Positions 58,756-64,000 of a stretch of DNA of 64,000 nt are shown piece after piece (the first letter of the stretch is position 1; each line of letters begins with the position of its first letter). A program made the position numbers and the translations under genes. Source of the DNA: an uncultured Pelagibacteraceae bacterium (GTDB lineage Bacteria > Pseudomonadota > Alphaproteobacteria > Pelagibacterales > Pelagibacteraceae); the NCBI GenBank assembly GCA_902634935.1, contig CACPMF010000001.1:1-64000 (forward strand), written 5' to 3'. Under the pieces are notes generated by a model. The model did not search any database. It was not told the DNA's origin and saw only the letters and a program-made list of their open reading frames with translations.

Positions 58756-58798
58756 TTAAGATAATTTAAACCTATTTATCAAAAATCAATATATATAA

Positions 58799-60070
58799 TT
58801 AAGAAGGTTTATTCATAGAATTAAAAAATTCAGCGTTATTTTTAGTATCTTTTAATTTTGAATTTATGAATTCTATCGCATCCATTGAACCCATTGGAGC
58901 TATTATTCTTCTTAACACATTCATTTTTTGCAAGTCGCTTTTGTCAAACAACAGCTCTTCTCTTCTAGTTCCTGATTTTGTTATATCTATTGCTGGGAAT
59001 ATTCTCTTCTCAGAGATTTTTCTATCTAATATTGTTTCACTATTTCCAGTGCCTTTAAATTCCTCAAATATGACTTCATCCATTCTGCTACCTGTATCAA
59101 TTAATGCGGTAGCAATAATTGTTAGTGATCCACCTTCTTCTATATTCCTTGCGGCACCAAAAAATCTTTTTGGCCTTTGAAGTGCATTGGCATCTACACC
59201 TCCAGTCAAAACTTTTCCTGAACTTGGAACCACAGCGTTATACGCCCGCCCGAGTCTCGTTATTGAATCCAATAAAATTACAACGTCTTTTTTATGTTCA
59301 GTTAATCTTTTTGCTTTTTCTATTACCATTTCGGCTACTGCAACGTGTCTTTGGGCAGGCTCGTCAAATGTTGAGCTAATTACTTCTCCCTTAACTGTAC
59401 GTTGCATATCTGTTACCTCTTCGGGTCTTTCATCTATTAATAAAACCATTAAATAACACTCTGGATGATTAGCTGTTATTGAGTTTGCTATGCTTTGCAA
59501 AATCATTGTTTTACCAGCTTTTGGTGGTGATATAATTAATGATCTTTGGCCTTTTCCTATTGGACTAACAAGATCTATTAATCTAGGAGTTAGATCAGGT
59601 TTTTTTTCGATTTTTATATTTTCAACTTCCATCCTAAACTGCTTGTTAGGGTAGAGAGGTGTTAAATTGTCGAAAGCTATTTTATGCTTAAACTTATCAG
59701 GTTCCTCGAAATTTATTTTAGAAACTTGCAGTAAAGCAAAATATCTTTCACCTTCTTTTGGAGATCTTATTGGACCTTCTACAGTATCTCCTGTTCTTAA
59801 ACCAAACCTTCTAATTTGGCTTGGACTTACATATATATCATCTGCACCTGGTAGATAATTAGACTCCATTGCTCTTAGAAAACCAAAACCATCTTGTAAA
59901 AGTTGCAAAACCCCACCGCCAGTAATTTCCTCACCTTTTTCCGCCAATTTTTTTAATATGGCAAAGTAAATCTCTTGCCTTCTTAGAGTGCTTGCATTTT
60001 CAATGCCAAGCTTTTCGGCTTCAGTAATTAATTTCTCTGAGCTTTTTTCTTTCAGTTCTTGTATGTTCAT
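58799..60070 (-). CDS. rho: Transcription termination factor Rho
   Basis: A 423-residue RNA-dependent helicase. The RNA-binding domain has [35 protein letters not shown]; the ATPase has the P-loop [98 protein letters not shown] and EFKGTGNSE. No Lys/Asp-rich insertion between the domains. It sits upstream of mnmE and downstream of hemJ in the origin block. Confidence 0.98.
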   Translation of the reverse strand: MNIQELKEKSSEKLITEAEKLGIENASTLRRQEIYFAILKKLAEKGEEITGGGVLQLLQDGFGFLRAMESNYLPGADDIYVSPSQIRRFGLRTGDTVEGPIRSPKEGERYFALLQVSKINFEEPDKFKHKIAFDNLTPLYPNKQFRMEVENIKIEKKPDLTPRLIDLVSPIGKGQRSLIISPPKAGKTMILQSIANSITANHPECYLMVLLIDERPEEVTDMQRTVKGEVISSTFDEPAQRHVAVAEMVIEKAKRLTEHKKDVVILLDSITRLGRAYNAVVPSSGKVLTGGVDANALQRPKRFFGAARNIEEGGSLTIIATALIDTGSRMDEVIFEEFKGTGNSETILDRKISEKRIFPAIDITKSGTRREELLFDKSDLQKMNVLRRIIAPMGSMDAIEFINSKLKDTKNNAEFFNSMNKPS

Positions 60071-60132
60071 AGTTATGGGGGGGTTATTTGTTAGATCTAA
60101 CGAATATATATATTAAGTCTCAAATTTCAAGG

Positions 60133-60567
60133 CTAGATGGGTTTAAAAATTACAATAAATACTATTAAAATTAACAGTATTGTTGGAATTTCGTTAATTA
60201 TTCTAAAAAATTTAGAGGATTTTGTGTTTGAACCATCTCTAAGGGAAGTCAGACATTTTCCCAAATACTCATGATAGACAGTCAAAATTATTACAAAAAA
60301 AATTTTTATTTGAAGCCAAAGTTGTGAGAAAGTCTCAAAACCAATTTGATAAATTAAGAGTATGCCAAAGAGCCAGGATATAAGCATTGCTGGCCTCATA
60401 ATATAATAATAAAGCTTTCTCTCCATAATCTCGAAGATTTGTGTGGTTTCTTTTTTTTGATAATTTTCAACGTGGTAAACAAAAATTCTTGGCAAATACA
60501 ATAATCCAGCCATCCAAGATATAACTGCTATTAAATGTAATGACTTAAATAACAAATAATAGTTCAT
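60133..60567 (-). CDS. hemJ: Protoporphyrinogen oxidase HemJ
   Basis: A 144-residue integral membrane protein with four helices. The N-terminal KSLHLIAVISWMAGLLYLPRIFVYHVE has the conserved heme-ligand His and family motif; MRPAMLISWLFGILLIY and the final NEIPTILLILIVFIVIFKP also fit. It oxidises protoporphyrinogen IX to protoporphyrin IX in bacteria lacking HemG and HemY. The neighbours hemH and hemE support this. Last gene of the hem operon. Confidence 0.93.
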   Translation of the reverse strand: MNYYLLFKSLHLIAVISWMAGLLYLPRIFVYHVENYQKKETTQIFEIMERKLYYYIMRPAMLISWLFGILLIYQIGFETFSQLWLQIKIFFVIILTVYHEYLGKCLTSLRDGSNTKSSKFFRIINEIPTILLILIVFIVIFKPI

Positions 60568-60571
60568 AAAT

Positions 60572-61561
60572 TTATAAATTTTTATTTATAAGATATTCTA
60601 GAAGCTTAATATGATCTTCATTATCATTCAAACACGGTATCATATCAAAGTTTTTTCCTCCAGATTTTAGAAAGCTCTCCTTACCTTGAATTGCGATTTC
60701 TTCTAAGGTCTCAACACAATCTGATGCAAAACCAGGACAAATTACCAGGATATTATTTATATTATTGCTCGGTAATTCTTCTAATGTTTTATCAGTGTAA
60801 GGTTTTAACCATTGCTCAGGACCAAACCTTGATTGGAAAGTTGTTCTTATCTTAACATCTTTGAACTTTTCTGAGATTAGTCTTGTGGTTTTATGGCAGT
60901 AGCAATGATAAGGATCGCCTTTATCAAAATATTTTTGTGGAATACCATGGTAAGAAGCAATGATAAGGTCTGGTTTCCAATTAATTTCAGAAATCTTTTT
61001 ATTTAATGAATTAACAAGTGCATCAATATAAAGTACCTCTGACTCATAATGTGGAACAATCTTTAAACTTGGTTGCCATCTCATATTCATAAGAGATCTG
61101 TATACTTCATCACATACTGTTGCTGTTGTTGCTGCAGCATATTGCGGGTACAGAGGAATAATTAAAAGATGCTCACAACCAGCTTTGTGTAGTTCATTTA
61201 TTTTGCTTTTTATACTTGGGTTTCCGTATCTCATTGCATAATCGATTATAACGTTTTCATTTCTAATCAATTTGTCAATTTTTTCGGCCTGTAATTTTGT
61301 GTAGTATCTTAGAGGTGACATGTTTTCTTTTTCCATCCAAATTTCTTTATATGCTTTTGCAGTTTTAGATGGTCTAAATGTTAAAATGAAAACATTCAGG
61401 ATGAATTTCCACAATATAGGATTAACTTCTATAACTCTTCTATCAGATAGAAATTCTTTTAGATACTTTCTTATATCAAGCCAACTCGTGGATTCCGGAG
61501 TTCCAAGATTGATCAATAAAACTCCAGTTTTACCAAAATTAATTTTTGGGTGATCTTGCAT
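60572..61561 (-). CDS. hemH: Ferrochelatase
   Basis: A 329-residue enzyme that inserts iron into protoporphyrin IX. VLLINLGTPES at the N-terminus, the catalytic His in IASYHGIPQKYFDKGDPYHCYCHKTT, and LVICPGFASDCVETLEEI with Glu residues towards the C-terminus are diagnostic. Its ATG overlaps the hemE stop by one base. The cysteine-bearing loops could bind a cluster, but that is not clear. Confidence 0.96.
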   Translation of the reverse strand: MQDHPKINFGKTGVLLINLGTPESTSWLDIRKYLKEFLSDRRVIEVNPILWKFILNVFILTFRPSKTAKAYKEIWMEKENMSPLRYYTKLQAEKIDKLIRNENVIIDYAMRYGNPSIKSKINELHKAGCEHLLIIPLYPQYAAATTATVCDEVYRSLMNMRWQPSLKIVPHYESEVLYIDALVNSLNKKISEINWKPDLIIASYHGIPQKYFDKGDPYHCYCHKTTRLISEKFKDVKIRTTFQSRFGPEQWLKPYTDKTLEELPSNNINNILVICPGFASDCVETLEEIAIQGKESFLKSGGKNFDMIPCLNDNEDHIKLLEYLINKNL

Positions 61562-62562
61562 TAATTAAATGATCTCACAATTTTTACTAATTTTTCAACC
61601 ATTTCAATTTTTGTTTGAGGTTGAATTCCATGTCCTAAATTAAATATATAGGGATGATCTTTAAATATACTTAAATATTTTTTAGTCTCTTTTTCTAAGG
61701 TATCTTCATCTTGTAACAGAATTTTTGGATCAAGACCCCCTTGAATCGGAATATCTATATTTTTGACAATATCCTTTGGATTTATCTCATAATCAATATT
61801 TATTGCACTTGGCTTAACAATATCACAAAAGTTCTTGTAATCTTTTATACCTCTAGGAAAACATATAACTGGCACACCAAGACTTTTGGTATATTCTACA
61901 AGACTTAAGGTTGGTATGTAAATATATTCGGGTATATTGTTTTCAAGCAGTCCAGCCCAACTGTCAAATATTTGTATAATCGTGGCGCCTGCCTCAACTT
62001 GATTTTTAATATGAATTTTGAGGAACTTATCAATAATAGATAATAATCGATTAATTAAAAATTCGTCTTTAAAAAAATCTTCTTTAAGTTTTTTTTTAGG
62101 GGAGATTTTGTTGATCATGTATACTAAGATTGTCCATGGAGCACCAACAAACCCTATTAAGTCTTTTTCATCTTTGTTAATCTTATTTGATGTTATATTG
62201 ATAGCTCTATAAACAGAATTTAATCTAAAAGAAAAATCTACCTCATCAATATTTTTTAAGTCATCTAGATTTAAACTACCTAACCTTGGGCCAAAATTTT
62301 TCTCAAACTCAACTTTCTGGTTTAGACCATATGGTAACATTAAAATATCTGAGAAAATAATTGCAGCATCAAAATTAAATCTTTCTATAGGTTGTAAGGT
62401 AATTTCAGACGCTAAATTTTCACTAAGACACAATTTTATAAAATCTTGATTTTTACTCCTTATTTCACGAAATTCAGGTAAATATCTTCCAGCTTGCCTC
62501 ATTAACCATATAGGATTAAGATTACTCTTTTTCTCAACAATACATTTTTGAATTGGAGTCAT
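61561..62562 (-). CDS. hemE: Uroporphyrinogen decarboxylase
   Basis: A 333-residue enzyme of heme synthesis that decarboxylates uroporphyrinogen III to coproporphyrinogen III. The N-terminal motif WLMRQAGRYLPEFR and substrate motif IFSDILMLPYGLN, with GFVGAPWTILVYMI and VNLGHG-like FNLGHGIQPQTK, are clear. It is the first gene of the leftward hemE-hemH-hemJ group and faces the AT-rich gap. hemE next to the origin is a known alphaproteobacterial arrangement (Caulobacter, Rickettsia). Confidence 0.97.
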   Translation of the reverse strand: MTPIQKCIVEKKSNLNPIWLMRQAGRYLPEFREIRSKNQDFIKLCLSENLASEITLQPIERFNFDAAIIFSDILMLPYGLNQKVEFEKNFGPRLGSLNLDDLKNIDEVDFSFRLNSVYRAINITSNKINKDEKDLIGFVGAPWTILVYMINKISPKKKLKEDFFKDEFLINRLLSIIDKFLKIHIKNQVEAGATIIQIFDSWAGLLENNIPEYIYIPTLSLVEYTKSLGVPVICFPRGIKDYKNFCDIVKPSAINIDYEINPKDIVKNIDIPIQGGLDPKILLQDEDTLEKETKKYLSIFKDHPYIFNLGHGIQPQTKIEMVEKLVKIVRSFN

Positions 62563-62848
62563 TTATAAATAGATTAATTAATATTTATTGTATTAGTATT
62601 ATGATATGTGAATTACGTAAATTATCTAATTTACACACTTTATATACAATTTATTAACATTTAATCGTAAATTAAACGTCTATTTATCAAAGTAAGTTAA
62701 TATTTTTTATCAATTAAAGAATTCTGGTTTTTAATTAATTAACATGTAAAAAAATGTTTAATATCAGTAATTATTTATAATAATAATTACATATATTTAC
62801 TAATCACTAATTACTAAGTTTTAGTGATATTTTATTGACATTTTATAC
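62563..62848. other. Candidate chromosomal replication origin (oriC) between hemE and ppsR
   Basis: A 286-base gap of extreme AT content, the largest gene-free stretch here, with divergent flanking genes. In Caulobacter and Rickettsia the origin lies between hemE and the RP001 homologue (DUF299), exactly these neighbours. Inside: a perfect 8-bp inverted repeat GTAAATTA-TC-TAATTTAC (62617-62634), two DnaA-box-like words, TGTGAATTA (62607-62615, 8 of 9 against the reverse complement of TTATNCACA) and ATTTACACA (62629-62637, 7 of 9), and the inverted repeat ATCACTAA/TTAGTGAT (62803-62810/62821-62828). No perfect DnaA box was found. Strand bias of genes (leftward to the left, rightward to the right) agrees. 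Confidence 0.65.
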
Positions 62849-63667
62849 ATGAAAAGTGAACACCAAATTTATCTTATTTCGGATTCTACTGGAGAAACTC
62901 TAGATAGAATCTTTTTAGCACTTAAAGCACAGTTTATAAACTTTGAATACGAACTTAATAATTTTTCTTTCACTAGAACAGAAAATCAAATTCAGCAGAT
63001 TTTAGAAAAAGCAAAAAAAAGAGAGAACCCAATTATACTTTATACAATCGTTAATAGTAAGCTTGCTAAGTACCTAGCGGATCAAGCTCAATCGAAACAA
63101 ATTCCCTGTTTTGGTGTTTTAGGTGATTTAATACTAAGCTTTTCTAAAATATTAAATCAAAGAGCATCACATGAACCAAGCGGTCAACACGCGCTCAACG
63201 AGGAATATTATCAAAGAATAGAAGCTATCCAATTTACAATGAACCATGATGATGGAAATCAAACTGATGATTTAGAGAAATCTGATATTATTTTGTTAGG
63301 GGTCAGCAGAACAAGCAAAACCCCAACCTCGATTTATTTAGCAAATAAAGGTTACAAAACTTCAAATATTCCATTAGTTAATGAAAAATCAATACCTAAA
63401 AGAATAACAAGTAAAAATTTTAAACCTTGTATTGTTGGTTTAACAACTGAAGCTGAAAGATTATTTGATATAAGAAAGAATAGATTGAATAGCCTGAAGG
63501 AAAATGAAAGCACGGAGTACACAAATTTAGAAAAAATTAAAGAAGAGGTTGAAAACTCAAAAAAAATTTTTAGAAAAAACCAATGGCCAACAATAGATGT
63601 TACAAGAAAATCTGTTGAGGAAACCGCTGCTTCAATCATAAAAATTTATGAGATAAAAAATAAGTAA
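62849..63667 (+). CDS. ppsR: PEP synthase/PPDK regulatory kinase-pyrophosphorylase (DUF299, RP001 homologue)
   Basis: A 272-residue bifunctional serine/threonine kinase and phosphorylase of the DUF299 family. The N-terminus IYLISDSTGETLDRIFLALKAQF and the P-loop-like GVSRTSKTPTSIYLANKGYKTSN with GLTTEAERLFDIRKNRL are typical. It inactivates or activates pyruvate phosphate dikinase or PEP synthase. The neighbour of oriC in alphaproteobacteria. Last base of its stop is the first base of maf. Confidence 0.93.
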   Translation: MKSEHQIYLISDSTGETLDRIFLALKAQFINFEYELNNFSFTRTENQIQQILEKAKKRENPIILYTIVNSKLAKYLADQAQSKQIPCFGVLGDLILSFSKILNQRASHEPSGQHALNEEYYQRIEAIQFTMNHDDGNQTDDLEKSDIILLGVSRTSKTPTSIYLANKGYKTSNIPLVNEKSIPKRITSKNFKPCIVGLTTEAERLFDIRKNRLNSLKENESTEYTNLEKIKEEVENSKKIFRKNQWPTIDVTRKSVEETAASIIKIYEIKNK

Positions 63668-64000
63668 TGAAAATTATATTAGCTTCAAAGAGCAAGGTCA
63701 GGAAAGATATATTAATCGAACACAATATAGATTGCGAAGTTATTCAATCAAACGTTGATGAAGATCCAATTAAAGATAGTTTAATTGCGGAAGGAGCAAC
63801 ACCTGAAATTATTTCTAAAAATCTAGCTGAGTTAAAAGCAAATAAAGTTAGTTCTAATCTATATGACAAATTAGTATTAGGAGCTGATAGCGTAATAGAT
63901 TTAAATGGTGAATTAATTTCAAAACCCTCATCAAGAGAGCAGGCGATGAATATATTAAGAAAATTGAATGGTAAGTCACATTATCTAATAAGTTCAGTTT
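63667..64000 (+). CDS. maf: Maf-family nucleotide pyrophosphatase, N-terminal part
   Basis: Open frame from ATG 63667 to the window end (111 codons so far). The first residues MKIILASKSKVRKDIL match the Maf start (LAS-S--R-), with VLGADSVIDLNGELISKPSSREQAMNILRKLNGKSH carrying the GADS and KP motifs. Maf proteins hydrolyse non-canonical nucleoside triphosphates and affect septation. Its stop lies beyond the window. Overlap TAATG with ppsR suggests coupling. Confidence 0.92.
   Translation, partial: MKIILASKSKVRKDILIEHNIDCEVIQSNVDEDPIKDSLIAEGATPEIISKNLAELKANKVSSNLYDKLVLGADSVIDLNGELISKPSSREQAMNILRKLNGKSHYLISSV

Noticed and set aside
62661-62675. TTAA-N7-TTAA (CtrA-like site) in the candidate origin
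   Set aside because: Exact match in form, but TTAA is very common in such AT-rich DNA, and I cannot tell from this window whether the organism has CtrA.
62684-62713. Two TTATCAA words 23 bases apart, as DnaA boxes
   Set aside because: Only six of nine bases match the DnaA box TTATNCACA; too weak to call.
62835-62840. TTGACA before ppsR
   Set aside because: It is only eight bases from the ATG, leaving no room for a -10 box and leader.
1-64000. CRISPR arrays, insertion sequences, phage genes, tRNA or rRNA genes
   Set aside because: I looked on both strands for repeats with spacers, transposase motifs and tRNA T-loop sequences in the intergenic spaces and found none.

Overview
The window reads as a chromosomal segment of a SAR11-clade alphaproteobacterium (Candidatus Pelagibacter or a close relative). 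Support: very AT-rich DNA, genes packed with overlapping or nearly touching ends, lysine/asparagine/isoleucine-rich proteins, a DMSP demethylation cluster (dmdC-dmdB-dmdA), a glycolate oxidase plus TRAP transporter cluster, and an alphaproteobacterial origin-type gene block. There are no rRNA or tRNA genes, no recognisable insertion sequences, prophage or CRISPR array, and no gene-free stretch over 300 bases.

Layout. 1-1768: end of a cytochrome c maturation operon (ccmF C-terminus, ccmG, ccmH) and a PagL-like lipid A deacylase. 1782-13893: hydroxyacid metabolism and uptake (FMN hydroxyacid dehydrogenase, aminotransferase, glcD-glcE-glcF, D-2-hydroxyacid dehydrogenase, TRAP dctP-dctQ-dctM, amidase, and a 58-residue membrane protein). 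13951-17980: DMT permease, alpha/beta hydrolase, secreted unknown, ftsY, dapF. 18040-21280: a GC-rich structured element, ffh, then rpsP-trmD-rplS without rimM. 21292-24402: leuC-leuD-leuB. 24432-28972: dmdC-dmdB-dmdA. 28997-35730: asd, sdhCDAB, mmsA, mdh.

The main anomaly is at 35734-38085. One open frame joins the first ~149 residues of succinyl-CoA synthetase beta subunit (SucC) to DnaK lacking only its first few residues. The rest of sucC and the usual sucD-sucA-sucB genes are absent. Either this is an in-frame deletion or it is an assembly chimera at a short shared sequence; sequence alone cannot decide. dnaJ, dapB, nth and a PfkB kinase follow.

41642-46730 holds a 35-residue ArfA-like ribosome-rescue candidate, an atypical winged-helix regulator, an L,D-transpeptidase, a TPR-sulfotransferase, yggS, a ThiE-like protein and a major porin. 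46927-64000 is the conserved alphaproteobacterial origin neighbourhood: DUF3576 lipoprotein, leuS-lptE-holA, then leftward parB-parA-rsmG-mnmG-mnmE, a SPINDLY-like glycosyltransferase, rho, hemJ-hemH-hemE, an extremely AT-rich gap (candidate oriC), and rightward ppsR-maf. Two parS-like palindromes lie inside rsmG and mnmG close to parAB, and transcription diverges from the candidate origin.

Together the genes cover oxidation of C2/C3 hydroxyacids, part of the TCA cycle (succinate to oxaloacetate), DMSP catabolism, leucine and lysine-family amino acid synthesis, co-translational protein targeting, heme supply and chromosome replication/segregation.
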